A stretch of 34,047 nt of DNA from Acidimicrobiaceae bacterium (GCA_003156595.1 PMHH01000125.1:55731-89777), one strand, 5' to 3'; positions 1 through 9,800 are shown, numbered from the stretch's first letter. The notes: generated by a model from the sequence alone, not told the origin. Translations and numbers: made by a program.

Positions 1-2
1 TA

Positions 3-428
3 GTGATCGTGCTGCTGGAGCGGTTGCTCCAGCGCACTCGGCTGGGAATCGAGATGCGCGCCGTCGCCGATGGACCGCTGCTGGCGGGCCAGATCCGGAT
101 CAGCGTGCATGCCATCTCGGCCATCGCCTGGGGGATTGCCGCGCTATGCGCCGGCGCAGCTGGCGCTATGTACTCATTGCGAGTGGCACTTGACCCCGCA
201 GGTATCCCGGCACTCGGGCTGCTGGCGTTTCCGGCCCTCTTCCTCGGAGGCGTCGACTCCATCCGGGGCGCCCTGGTGGGTGGTTTCGTCCTGGCACTGG
301 TCCAGAACGCGACCACCTTCTATGTCGGAGGGCTTTGGTCCGACGTTGTTCCCTACGCCGTGCTCCTCGTCGTTCTCCTCGTGCGCCCGCGCGGGATCTT
401 CGGGAGCAGGGAGATCGTTCGACTGTGA
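3..428 (+). CDS. livH: LivH-type branched-chain amino acid ABC transporter permease, C-terminal part
   Basis: This is the 3' end of a permease gene cut by the left edge of the window; the GTG at position 3 is not claimed as the true start. The visible 141 residues are mostly hydrophobic. They carry the typical LivH ending: a cytoplasmic segment of the form RLGIEMRAVADGPLLA, then helices containing GIAALCAGAAGAMYS, GLLAFPALFLGGVDSIRGALVGG and a final helix closing with VRPRGIFG. LivH forms one half of the membrane channel of a HAAT-family importer with LivM. The stop overlaps the GTG start of the next gene (GTGA at 425-428), so translation is probably coupled. The true substrate is not set by this subunit, and many actinobacterial Liv systems carry carboxylates or aromatic compounds rather than amino acids. 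The substrate-binding protein is not in the window. Confidence 0.9.
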   Translation: MIVLLERLLQRTRLGIEMRAVADGPLLAGQIRISVHAISAIAWGIAALCAGAAGAMYSLRVALDPAGIPALGLLAFPALFLGGVDSIRGALVGGFVLALVQNATTFYVGGLWSDVVPYAVLLVVLLVRPRGIFGSREIVRL

Positions 429-2362
429 AGTCGCCTAGGAGTATCAGCGTCAGCCGGGCTCCGGATCACGGACTCTCGGTAGGCTCGGCTGGACTGCTGC
501 GGCAGCGCGTCGTGACCCGCCACAGCGTGCTTCTCGGCAACGGGGGGTACCGATGGGCGTGGGCGCTGGCACCCTGGGTGCTGGCTGCGGCGGCGGTGCT
601 GTTGTTCGTCGGCCACGAAAACGCCTTCGTGCTGCTCATCACGGGTACGGCTGTCATCTATGCCATGAGCGCGATCGGGCTTACGTGGCTCATGGGTCGG
701 GCCGGCCTCGTCTCCATCGGGAACGGAGCCATCATGGCTGTGGGCGCCTACACCACTGCCATTCTGGCACCGAAGGCCGGATGGGGTGCGTTCCCGATTC
801 CGTTGGTGATCAGCGGACTGTTCGGTGCCGTCGTCGGCTTGCTCATCGGGATTCCGGCCTTGCGGCTGCGTGGCATCTACCTGGCGCTCGGGACGCTCGC
901 TCTCCAGTACATCGTGGTCTTCGCCGGCAGCCAGTACGAGTCGCACACGGGCGACGTCTCGGGAATTCCAGTCGCGGCGTTGTCGATAGCTGGACACGAG
1001 TTCACGTACGGCCGAGGCTTCGTCTTCATCCTCTTCGGCTTCCTGGGCCTGTCCATCTTGCTGGTGCGCAATGTGCTCAGACACGCGCCAGGGCGGATGT
1101 GGCACTCCATTCGAGAGAGCGAGTTGGCCGCTTCCGCGGTGGGCGTCAACGTCACTCGCTGGAAGCTGAGTGCCTTCGTCGGCAGTTCCGCCCTAATTGC
1201 GGTATCAGGGTCACTGTTCGCTTACTACACGGAGATCGTATCGTCGGAGGGCTTCTCCCTCGACTTCGCCATCAGCTTTATCGTGATGATCATCATCGGC
1301 GGGACCGGGTCAATCGCGGGCGCAATCGTCGGCGCAGTCGTCGTCACCATCTTGCCGCATTTGCTGACCACGCTTACCAATGAATTACCGAGTAGCGGCA
1401 TAGGCAACTGGCTGCACACCAATGTCTTCTATCTCAATAATGGGCTGTACGGGATCCTGGTCTTGCTCTTCCTTCTGTATCAGCCTGACGGAATCGTTCC
1501 TGGGCTGCGTCGCCTCGCCGCCGGGATCCTGCGGCGATTCGCCCCGCTGCCGCAAGTTGGTGTCGAGGTAGCGGATAATCCCGTGGGCGCGCCGCCGGCC
1601 GATACTCCGCTGGTCGCGCGGCCGGCTGTAAACGGACATCGGCCCGCGCATCCCTCCGTATTGTCTGTCGAGAACCTGACGGTGACCTACCGGACAGGGG
1701 CCCGGGCCGTCGATGGAGTCAGCCTGCGGGTCGATGAGAACTCCATCGTGGCCCTTCTCGGGCGGAACGGAGCCGGCAAGACGAGCACACTACGCGCCAT
1801 CAGCGGCTTCATGACCTCGGAACAGGTGCGGCTGAAGGGACGCATTACCATCGATGGCAGAGAGGTCCTTGGCCTCCCGCCCGTCAAGGCATCGGAGCTC
1901 GCCGTGCTGGTGGCGGAACGAGACAAGATTTTCCCAAACCTCACCGTTGCCGAGCACCTAAGGATCGCTCGGCCGCGGGGTGGGGAGAGCGTCGAGAACG
2001 AAGAATTCTTCGCCGGACTGCGTTCACGGTCGCATCAGTCGGCCGGCCTCCTGAGTGGTGGGGAGCGACAACTGCTCGCGCTGGCCATGGCTTGGCAGCT
2101 CAAACCGCGCCTGTTGCTGGTCGACGAGTTCTCTCTCGGGCTGGCGCCCGTCATGATCCGCCGCGTCGCCGAGGTGATCCGTCAGCTCAGAGAGGAGCAC
2201 GGTATGACGTTTCTGATCGTGGAGCAGAACGCGGCGGCCGCCCTTGATCTGGCCGACTGGGTATACGTTCTCGAGGGAGGCAAGGTCGTCGCCGAGGGAC
2301 TCCCCTCTGAGATCGGCAAGCATGATCTTCTGCTGCCGATGAGTGCGACGACCGGGCCATGA
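425..2362 (+). CDS. LivM-LivF fusion: HAAT-family ABC permease joined to ATPase
   Basis: One 645-residue protein combines the second permease subunit with an ATPase. Residues about 40-370 are LivM-like, with the signatures GLVSIGNGAIMAVGAY, GIPALRLRGIYLALGTLA and ESELAASAVGVNVTRWKLSAF. After a proline/alanine-rich linker of about 40 residues comes an ABC ATPase. It has Walker A GRNGAGKT at 446-453, signature SGGERQ at 544-549 and Walker B LLLVDE at 563-568, with the LivF-type VEQN instead of a histidine H-loop context. I chose the GTG at 425 because it overlaps the livH stop by four bases and removes a basic, non-homologous leader that lies over livH. The gene ends ATGA into livG. Actinobacterial Liv permeases fused to an ATPase are known; here the ATPase looks like the F rather than the G subunit, judged from VEQN and the FPNLTVAEHL segment. 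Confidence 0.9.
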   Translation: MKSPRSISVSRAPDHGLSVGSAGLLRQRVVTRHSVLLGNGGYRWAWALAPWVLAAAAVLLFVGHENAFVLLITGTAVIYAMSAIGLTWLMGRAGLVSIGNGAIMAVGAYTTAILAPKAGWGAFPIPLVISGLFGAVVGLLIGIPALRLRGIYLALGTLALQYIVVFAGSQYESHTGDVSGIPVAALSIAGHEFTYGRGFVFILFGFLGLSILLVRNVLRHAPGRMWHSIRESELAASAVGVNVTRWKLSAFVGSSALIAVSGSLFAYYTEIVSSEGFSLDFAISFIVMIIIGGTGSIAGAIVGAVVVTILPHLLTTLTNELPSSGIGNWLHTNVFYLNNGLYGILVLLFLLYQPDGIVPGLRRLAAGILRRFAPLPQVGVEVADNPVGAPPADTPLVARPAVNGHRPAHPSVLSVENLTVTYRTGARAVDGVSLRVDENSIVALLGRNGAGKTSTLRAISGFMTSEQVRLKGRITIDGREVLGLPPVKASELAVLVAERDKIFPNLTVAEHLRIARPRGGESVENEEFFAGLRSRSHQSAGLLSGGERQLLALAMAWQLKPRLLLVDEFSLGLAPVMIRRVAEVIRQLREEHGMTFLIVEQNAAAALDLADWVYVLEGGKVVAEGLPSEIGKHDLLLPMSATTGP

Positions 2363-3144
2363 ATTCCGGCGAAGAGGCGCTCGTCGTCGAGGATGCCGTC
2401 CTACGATTTCGCGGCATCGTTGCCGTGGACAGTGTCAGCTTCGAGGTGGGAGCAGGCACGACCTTCGGTGTGATCGGACCGAATGGCGCTGGAAAGACCG
2501 CCCTACTCAACTGCATCAGCGGGATCTATCGGCTCGACCAGGGTTCAATCTTGTTGTACGGCCAGCAGATACAGCACCATCAGCCGCATCGAATCACCGC
2601 GCTCGGGCTCTCTCGTACCTTCCAATCCACCGAACACTTCCGGGAGTTCACCGTACGTGACTACGTCATGCTCGGGCGGGCCCAGCAAGCTCGATGTTCG
2701 GTGTTGGGGTCGCTGCTGCTATGGCCGATCGCGGAGCGGGCCGAGCGGGCTGAGCGTCAAAGGGCCATGGCCGTTTTGGACCGCTTGGGACTCGTCGAGT
2801 TCGCGACCGAGAGACTCTCCGACCTGCCGTACGGGGTGCAGAAGCGGGTGGACATCGCGCGAGCCGTCGCAGCCGAACCCAAGATCATGTTGATGGACGA
2901 ACCGACCTCTGGTACGACCACCAGCGAGCGCGATGCTGTCTCCCATACCATTCGCACCGTTGCCGCCACGGGCGTCACCATCGTGGTGATCGACCATGAC
3001 GTCGATTTCGTCACCCGACACTGCGACCGCGTTCTCGTGGTCAACTACGGACGGGCCATCGGCGTCGGCACCCCAAAGGAGATGTTGGGGCGACCGGAGG
3101 TGGTGGAGGCGTTCCTCGGCACCCCCGTAGGCCATTCGGCATAG
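2359..3144 (+). CDS. livG: LivG-type ABC transporter ATPase
   Basis: A 261-residue ATPase completes the Liv importer (LivH, LivM-LivF, LivG). It shows Walker A GPNGAGKT at 40-47, the LivG-type segment GLSRTFQ, a signature region LPYGVQKRVDIARA that replaces the usual LSGGQ (normal for LivG), Walker B IMLMDEPTSG and an H-loop IDHDVDFV. The stretch after Walker B reads TSGTTTSERD instead of the common AAGLNPXE, so the D-loop is atypical. The start ATG lies inside the end of the fusion gene (ATGA, 2359-2362). It belongs to the same transcript as the neighbours. The assignment to LivG over LivF rests on the motifs above. Confidence 0.92.
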   Translation: MNSGEEALVVEDAVLRFRGIVAVDSVSFEVGAGTTFGVIGPNGAGKTALLNCISGIYRLDQGSILLYGQQIQHHQPHRITALGLSRTFQSTEHFREFTVRDYVMLGRAQQARCSVLGSLLLWPIAERAERAERQRAMAVLDRLGLVEFATERLSDLPYGVQKRVDIARAVAAEPKIMLMDEPTSGTTTSERDAVSHTIRTVAATGVTIVVIDHDVDFVTRHCDRVLVVNYGRAIGVGTPKEMLGRPEVVEAFLGTPVGHSA

Positions 3145-3160
3145 TTCGATAGGAGTCGAG

Positions 3161-4372
3161 ATGGACGCTGAAGCCAATGGTGCCGGCCGACCGATCCTTG
3201 ATGGCGTCAAGGTCGTCGAGTTCGCGCACGTGATCGCGGGTCCGTTGGCAGGAACGTTGCTCGCTGATATGGGGGCGGATGTCGTGCACGTAGAGGATCC
3301 GTATGCAGGCGATCCTGGACGGACGATGGGGCCGATGAAGGATGGCCACGGCCTTTGGTGGAAGGTGAGCGCGCGCAACAAGAGCTCGGTCACCCTCGAT
3401 CTACGGAAGCCCTCAGGCCAGCAGCTGGCTCGCCGGCTCGTTGAGTGGGCCGATGTCTGCATCACCAACATGCGGGTCTCGACCCTCGAGCGGTGGGGTC
3501 TCGACTGGGACTCCCTGCACGTCGTCAATCCCAAGCTGATCATGCTCCAGGTGACAGGTAATGGGTTGACGTCCAGCGCACGGGACGACCCCGGCTTCGG
3601 GAAGGTCGGGGAGGCTCGCAGCGGCGTGGTGCACATCACCGGTTTTCCGGATGGTCCTCCGGTCCACACCGGCTTCTCCCATGCGGACACGGTTACCGCG
3701 CTGATGGGCGCATTCGGCGTTGCGGCAGCCCTAAACCGTCGTCACGACGAGGACTTCGAGGGCGAACATATCGATCTGGCGTTGTTCGAGAGCCTGTTCC
3801 GGTTGATCGAATGGCAGGTGATCATCTACGACCAGCTCGGTATCGTCCCGCAGCGCGCTGGTAATCAGTTGGCGGTGGCGCCCGGAGCTGTGGTCAACAC
3901 CTACATGACCGCGACCAAGGAATGGGTGACTGTCACGTCGGGCACGCCGCGCTCGGTACAGCAGATCGCTGCTCTGTTGGGCGAACCGCCCGAGCCGTAC
4001 CTGAAGGTCGAGGACCAGAAGCTCCGTACCGGGCGTCTCGACGACTTGCTGCGGGAGTGGGTCGGTGCATCCGACACCGATTCGTGTCTCAAAGCGATGC
4101 ATGAAGCCGGCGTGGTCGCCTCTCGCATCTATTCCATCGAGGACATCATGGCCGACCAGACCTACCGAGAGAGGGAGGACATCATCGCCGTGGCCGATGA
4201 AGACCTCGGCTCGGTTCGAATGCAGGCGGTAGTACCGAAGCTTCTCAATCACCCGGGAACGGTGTGGCGGACCGGTCCATCGCTCGGGGCTGACAACGAG
4301 ACGGTGTTCAAGGACAAGTTGGGTCTCAGCGTCGAAGAGTTCGCCCAGTTGGCGGGTGAGCACATCGTATGA
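3161..4372 (+). CDS. Family III (CaiB/BaiF-type) CoA-transferase
   Basis: This 403-residue protein is of typical length for family III CoA-transferases, which move CoA between acyl-CoA and a free carboxylate through an aspartyl-CoA thioester. The N-terminal Rossmann part reads LDGVKVVEFAHVIAGPLAG and LLADMGADVVHVEDP. The likely nucleophile is Asp176 in GFSHADTVTAL, followed by GAFGVAAALNRRH and HIDLALFESL, as in the family. A clear AGGAG at 3151-3155 sits five bases before the ATG. The stop overlaps the following acyl-CoA dehydrogenase start (ATGA). Placed after a Liv importer and before a dehydrogenase, it most likely activates the imported carboxylate; the actual substrate cannot be read from the sequence. 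Confidence 0.93.
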   Translation: MDAEANGAGRPILDGVKVVEFAHVIAGPLAGTLLADMGADVVHVEDPYAGDPGRTMGPMKDGHGLWWKVSARNKSSVTLDLRKPSGQQLARRLVEWADVCITNMRVSTLERWGLDWDSLHVVNPKLIMLQVTGNGLTSSARDDPGFGKVGEARSGVVHITGFPDGPPVHTGFSHADTVTALMGAFGVAAALNRRHDEDFEGEHIDLALFESLFRLIEWQVIIYDQLGIVPQRAGNQLAVAPGAVVNTYMTATKEWVTVTSGTPRSVQQIAALLGEPPEPYLKVEDQKLRTGRLDDLLREWVGASDTDSCLKAMHEAGVVASRIYSIEDIMADQTYREREDIIAVADEDLGSVRMQAVVPKLLNHPGTVWRTGPSLGADNETVFKDKLGLSVEEFAQLAGEHIV

Positions 4373-5511
4373 CCTCGGTCGTCGCCGGTACGGCGTCCTC
4401 GTATGGGCCGCTCGTCGGCGAGGTCGACGACTTCATGGCCGGCGCCGTTGTTCCGAGCGACTCTGAGTCAGTTGACGGGCACATGGCTGAGCTGGTCGAG
4501 TTCCAACGTCAGCTCAACGATGCCGGACTGGCCGTCGTTTCCTGGCCGGCCCACTACGGCGGGCGAGACCTTGATGCCGGCGCAGCCGCCGTGGTGGCAA
4601 AGCGGCTCGGAGAGCTCGGTGCTCCCGAGTTGGCGAACTTCGTGGGCATCGAGGTGCTGGCTCCAGCGATGTTGCGTTTTGCCGACAAAGCCGACCTGGC
4701 TCGATGGCTGCCGGCGATGGCGGCTGCCGACGAGCTGTGGTGCCAGATGTTCAGCGAGCCGGACGCTGGGTCCGATCTGGCGGCCTTGCGCACGACCGGC
4801 CACCGCGACGGCGATGGATGGCGCATCAACGGCACCAAGATATGGTCGACGTGGGGTCACCTGGCTCGATGGGGGTTGGCGCTGGTTCGCACCGGCACGA
4901 CCGCCGACCGCCACCGGGGTATCACGGCGTTCGTCATCGACATGCGGTCCGAGGGCGTGCAGGCCCGACCGTTGCGGGCCATGACCGGTAGAGCCGAGTT
5001 CGCCGAGGTGTTCCTGGATGACGTGTTCGTCCCAGCCGAGGCGGTCATCGGCGAGGTCAACAAAGGCTGGGAAGTGACCCTCCACATCCTTGGCAGCGAG
5101 CGCGGTCCTTACGCTGTCCGCCGGGCTGCCGTCGTCCGTGCCGTGCTCGACAGGGTCCTGGGGCATGCCAGCCAGACTCGGCTCGGTCCGCTGGAGCGCG
5201 AAGAGCTCGTCCGAGCGGTCACGGCCGTTCGGCTGCTCGACCTGCGCATTGACGCAGTCGTCGAGGAGCTCTCACAGGGCCGCTATCCGGGGCCGGAGGC
5301 AGCGATCACCAAGGTGCTGCTCACCCGGGCGGAGCAGCAAGTGATGGCGCTGGCCCACCGAGTCCACGCTCTCGCCGGCGTGGCCTGGCTCGGCGCGGCT
5401 CCGCCCGCAGTCGGTGACTTCCTCTACTCGGTCGCGGCCTCGATCTATGGCGGCTCCGACCAGATCCAGCACAACCTGATCGGGGAGCGGCTCCTCGGTC
5501 TGAGCCGATGA
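4369..5511 (+). CDS. Acyl-CoA dehydrogenase family flavoprotein
   Basis: The 380-residue protein has the standard acyl-CoA dehydrogenase layout: helical N-terminus, central beta domain with the flavin/substrate signature CQMFSEPDAGSDLAAL at 125-140 and GWRINGTKIWSTWG, then a C-terminal helical bundle ending YGGSDQIQHNLIGERLLGL. In medium-chain enzymes the catalytic base is a Glu in Y-E-G-T near the C-terminus. Here Y360 is followed by Gly361, so that base is absent. Glu244 in ILGSERG sits where isovaleryl-CoA-type enzymes carry their base, so activity is still plausible. It probably introduces an alpha,beta double bond into the CoA thioester made by the upstream transferase. The start overlaps the previous stop (ATGA), and this is the last gene of the first operon. 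Confidence 0.92.
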   Translation: MTSVVAGTASSYGPLVGEVDDFMAGAVVPSDSESVDGHMAELVEFQRQLNDAGLAVVSWPAHYGGRDLDAGAAAVVAKRLGELGAPELANFVGIEVLAPAMLRFADKADLARWLPAMAAADELWCQMFSEPDAGSDLAALRTTGHRDGDGWRINGTKIWSTWGHLARWGLALVRTGTTADRHRGITAFVIDMRSEGVQARPLRAMTGRAEFAEVFLDDVFVPAEAVIGEVNKGWEVTLHILGSERGPYAVRRAAVVRAVLDRVLGHASQTRLGPLEREELVRAVTAVRLLDLRIDAVVEELSQGRYPGPEAAITKVLLTRAEQQVMALAHRVHALAGVAWLGAAPPAVGDFLYSVAASIYGGSDQIQHNLIGERLLGLSR

Positions 5512-5527
5512 GGATGTTCCGTTCCCC

Positions 5528-5555
5528 TTGACAATCATAATCATACGCATAAAAT
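5528..5555 (+). promoter_or_regulatory. Vegetative-type (sigma-A-like) promoter for the amidohydrolase gene
   Basis: A perfect -35 TTGACA lies at 5528-5533 and a -10 TAAAAT at 5550-5555, separated by 16 bases. This stands in an AT-rich patch that contrasts sharply with the surrounding GC-rich DNA. Transcription would begin near 5562, giving a leader of under 20 bases. The ribosome-binding site AGGAG (5570-5574) is five bases before the GTG at 5580. The spacer contains a short direct repeat of ATCATA, which could be a regulator contact. This suggests the amidohydrolase can be expressed independently of the liv/CoA-transferase operon. Confidence 0.72.
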
Positions 5556-5579
5556 GAAAGGACCGAGCGAGGAGCTGCC

Positions 5580-6830
5580 GTGACGTTGACAGAAGCCAGT
5601 GAAGTCTTCGAGGACATCCAGATCATCGACTGCGACTCTCACTTCACCGAGCCGCCAGATCTGTGGACCTCTCGGGCGCCCGCGTCCATGGTGGACCGCA
5701 TGCCGGTCCAAAAGACCATCGATGGCCGGACGGCCTGGTTCCTGGGGGACGAATCGTGGGCCAGCATTGGCGGCAACACGATTCAGATCGGCAACAACAA
5801 GGTGCTCGGTTCTCACGTCACCCAGCCGTTCGAGACTGTAGACCCGGCCGCTTATTCGGTGAGGGAGCGCCTCGAGCTGCTCGACAAGATCGGTATCTGG
5901 GCGCAGATCCTTTATCCCAACGGCATCGGCTTCGCCTCGAACCACGTGTTCGCCATCAAGGACCACGATCAGCGGACTGCGGTGCTGCAAACCTACAACG
6001 ACTTCCTCGTTGACGTGCAGGCCGAGTCCGGTGGCCGACTCTTCCCCCAGGCGCTCCTGCCGATCTGGGACATGGATCTTACCGTCAAGGAGATCAACCG
6101 CCTTCTCGACAAGGGGATCACCGGCTTCACGCTCTCGGACAAGCCAGAGATGATTGGTCTGCCCGAGTTGATCGAACCGTATTTCGACCCCATGTGGGAT
6201 CTGTTCAACGAGTCAGGTTCGGTGGCGAACTTCCACATCGGAGCCGGCGCCCGCCGCGAGGAGCTCGAAGCCCTCCGTGGGTCGGGTCCGCCGCCAGGCG
6301 GCCCCAACGGCTCACCCGTGCCGGCGGCGTGGAGCATATTCGGCACCCAGCGCCGCTTAGCCGCGGGTTCGTCGCAGATGTTTATGAGCAACGTGCGGAT
6401 CGTCGTCAACCTGTGCATGAGTAACCTCTTCGACCGGTATCCCAAGCTCAAAGTGGTGTCGGCGGAGAGCGGTATCGGGTGGGTGCCGTTCCTCCTCGAG
6501 TCCCTGGACTTCCAATTCGACGAGATGGTGACCAATGAGGCCGAGCTCGCGTTCGCGAAGCGGCGTCCCAGCGAGTACTTCCGGGATCACCTCTACGTCA
6601 TGTTCTGGTTCGAGAAGACCGCTCCGATGAAGCTCATCGAGGAGATCGGGATCAACAACGTGCTGGTCGAGACCGACATCCCGCATCCCACCTGTCTGTA
6701 TCCGGGTCCGCGTGAGCACTTCGAGCGGGTTCTGAGTGGACACTCCGCGCACATCATCCGCAGGATCCTTCAGGAGAACGCCGCCGAGCTCTATCAGATC
6801 AAGGTTCCGAAGACACTAAAGCCGGTCTGA
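5580..6830 (+). CDS. Amidohydrolase family 2 (ACMSD-type) metal-dependent hydrolase or decarboxylase
   Basis: A 416-residue TIM-barrel protein of the amidohydrolase-2 family (relatives include aminocarboxymuconate-semialdehyde decarboxylase and resorcylate decarboxylases). The usual N-terminal metal motif is represented by D17-C-D19-S-H21-x-x-E24. Other likely metal-site residues are His219 in VANFHIGAG and Asp366 in LVETDIPHP, which is the characteristic late aspartate. The segment VSAESGIGWVPFLLESLDF is also typical of this branch. The GTG start is supported by AGGAG five bases upstream. Family members act as hydrolases or non-oxidative decarboxylases on aromatic or cyclic carboxylates, so a role with the upstream catabolic operon is plausible but inferred. 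It converges with cydDC, leaving an 11-base gap. Confidence 0.88.
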   Translation: MTLTEASEVFEDIQIIDCDSHFTEPPDLWTSRAPASMVDRMPVQKTIDGRTAWFLGDESWASIGGNTIQIGNNKVLGSHVTQPFETVDPAAYSVRERLELLDKIGIWAQILYPNGIGFASNHVFAIKDHDQRTAVLQTYNDFLVDVQAESGGRLFPQALLPIWDMDLTVKEINRLLDKGITGFTLSDKPEMIGLPELIEPYFDPMWDLFNESGSVANFHIGAGARREELEALRGSGPPPGGPNGSPVPAAWSIFGTQRRLAAGSSQMFMSNVRIVVNLCMSNLFDRYPKLKVVSAESGIGWVPFLLESLDFQFDEMVTNEAELAFAKRRPSEYFRDHLYVMFWFEKTAPMKLIEEIGINNVLVETDIPHPTCLYPGPREHFERVLSGHSAHIIRRILQENAAELYQIKVPKTLKPV

Positions 6831-6841
6831 TCGTCAGGCTC

Positions 6842-9800
6842 TCAGGTGATGCTCGCGGCGGAGAGGAGACTTTCATTTCCCGGAGTCTCGTCGGCGATCG
6901 CGACAGGGGCGATTTGCCGGTCCTCGATGCGCAGGACTTGGTCGAACGAAGCCAGCAACGCGGAGTGGTGCGTCGACATGAGCACTGTGCTGCGTGCCGT
7001 GCCGCGGATCAGGTCGGCCATGACCGCCGCCTCGGTCGCCTCGTCGAGGTGCGCGGTTGGCTCGTCGAGGACCAGGACTTGCGGCCCCGCCAGCAGCGCC
7101 CGGGCTAGTAGCAGCCGTTGGCGTTGACCCCCCGACAGGCTGGCACCGTCGGGGCCAACCTGCGTTGACCAGCGCTGCGGTAGTGATGCCACCCAGTCGT
7201 CCAGGCCGACGGAGGCGGCGAGCTCGTCGAGTTCTGTATCGGTGATCGTCGGAGCCACGACTCGCAAGTTGTCGCGCAGTGTCGTCGCGAACACGTGGTC
7301 TCCCTGCAGCGACCCTGCCACCAGTGGTGGCATCGCCTCGGCCGGCAAGTCCATCACCGGAATCGGTCGGTCAGCTCCTCGAGCCAAGGTGATCGGATGC
7401 GTTTCGGTGGGCACGAGTCGCAACACCGCTCCCAACAAGGTGCTTTTTCCGCAACCGCTCGGGCCGGTCAGCGCGACCCGTTGACCGCGCCGCACTTCGA
7501 AGTCGGCGCCGACAAGGATTGCCGCCGCGCCTGGCGCAGGCCGTATCGTCACCCCCGTAGCGCCGACTGCGGTGATGTCCAATGGCGGGACTGCCCCTTG
7601 TAGCGGTTCGGGTACGGGTATCGGAGTGGCGAGTACGGCATCGACGCGGCGGATCCCGGCCCAGCAACGTCCGAGCGCCGCGTACGCTCCGGGCAGAGTG
7701 CTGACCGCATCGAAAGCGACCAGCGCGGCCACGGCGACCAGACCGAGCAGGATACCGGTGGCGTGGCCGGCCGCGATTGTGTGCACATTGGCGCCGACTA
7801 CGACTGCCGTGGTCGCCGCCGCAACGAGGCCCCCGGCGGTCACTCCCAACGCCGCGCCGGTCCGAGCCGGGGCTACGTTGCGGATCGCCTGTCTGTCGGC
7901 CGCAGCGATCTGCTCGAGGCGTCCTTCGGTGGCGCCGTAGGCGTCGAGTTCGGCGAGACCGTCGAGTAGTCCGCTGACCATTGAGTCGCGGCGGACCGCG
8001 TCGGAGATGAGAGCGACCCGGCCGGTCCGGGCGGTCAACCCCGGGATGATGACGGCGGCGACGAACAGCCCCGCCCCGAGCGCGATCGCGGCGGCGGGGG
8101 CGACCAAGCCAACGAGGACGGTGGCCGCCACCGCGGTGGAAAGCGCACCCGCGATAGGGACCACGGCCCGGATCAGGGCCTCCTGGGCGCCGTCGACGTC
8201 AGTCGTGAAACGGCGCAGCAGGTCCCCGCGGCGGAACTGGGCGAGGCCGGCAGGAGCGAGCGGCTCGAGGGCGGCGAAGGTCCGGGCCCGCACCTCGGCC
8301 AGGAGGCGTAGGGCGCCGTCGTGGGCCGCGAGGCGTTCCGCGTAGCGCAGTAAGGCTCTGGCCAGGGCGAAGGTTCGCACCCCGACGACGGCGACCGCGA
8401 GAGCTTGGACGTTGGGGTGCTGCGCGGCGCGGCAGATGAGCCATACCGACGTTGCTGTGAGCGCCAAGCCGGAGAGACCCCCGAGGATCCCGAACACGCA
8501 GGCGTGCAGCAGCGACCGCCGGGCCCCCGTGGCGGCGGACAGCGCGGCGCGTAGCCGCAGTCGCCGTCCGGTCGGCTTCTGTTGACATGGCCCCTCTGGC
8601 GCCTCGACTTCGACAGCTCCGACAACGACTGGTCGGTCATCTGAGGTTTTGCCGGCGATAGGCTCGACCAGGATCGCGTCTTTGGGGCGATGAGGCGGGC
8701 CGGTCGGTTTGGTGACGTCGGAGCTAATGCGGCCGGCGACGACACCCACTTCACGGCCGGCGAGGGCCAGCAGGACCGGATCGTGGGTGGCGACCACGAC
8801 CGCCGCGTAGGCGGCTAGCTCGGCGAGGACCCGGCGCACGACAGCCTGGCTGACCGCGTCGAGATCCTCGGTCGGTTCGTCGGCTAGCACCACGGGTACC
8901 CCGCCGGCGGCCGCCACCGCTTCGGCTCTCGCGACGGCGCGGGCAAGCGCGACCCGCCTGCGCTGCCCGGCGGAGATGGCCGTGCCGTCCTCGCCGAGCG
9001 CGGTCGCCGCGTCTGGTGCGGCGCAACGGGCGAGGACGGCTGCCAGGGAACTATCACTGAGCGACGGAGCGCCGAGACGGACCTCTTCGGCGACGGTGTC
9101 GCAGGTCGGCCGGGGCCGCTGCGGGACCCAGGCCACGCTCGCTTTCCATGCCGAGGCACGGGTCGCGTCGTCCGCCGAGCCCCCTTCGCGGACGCGGAAG
9201 ATACCAGCGGTCGGGGTGAGCTGGGCGAGGAGCAGGGATATCAGGGTGCTCTTGCCTGCACCGGACGGGCCGGCCAGCGTCATGAGTTCGCCGGCGTGCA
9301 GGTCCAGGTTGACGTCGTGTAGGGCAGGGATGCTGCGGCTGGGGTAGGTGAAGCCGGCTTTGCGGAGCTGAGCGACTGTTGAGTCCGGGGCGGCCTGCAG
9401 GACTGCTGCGGTCACCGCGGTGTCGAGGCGATCGTCGGCGCTGTCAGCGATGATGGCGAAAGCGGTATCGAGTACGGCGCGGCCTTCTTGGGCGGCGTGA
9501 TGCTGGGCGCCGACCGCCCGGAGGGGCGCGTAGACTTCCGGCGCCAGCAGTAGGACGATGAGGGCTCGTAGCAAGGAGAGATGTCCACCGTCGAGGCGCA
9601 GGCCGATCGCGACCGCGATTAGCGCTACTGACAGGGTGGCGAGCAGGTCGAGGACCAGGCCGGAGAGGAACGCGACCCGCAGGGTTGTCATCGTCTGTCG
9701 GCGGTAGGAATCGGTGCCGTCTCGGACGGCTTGGACCTGGGCTCGGCTGCGGCCGTAGATCTTGAGGGTGGTCAGCCCCTCGAGCAGATCGAGGAACTGG

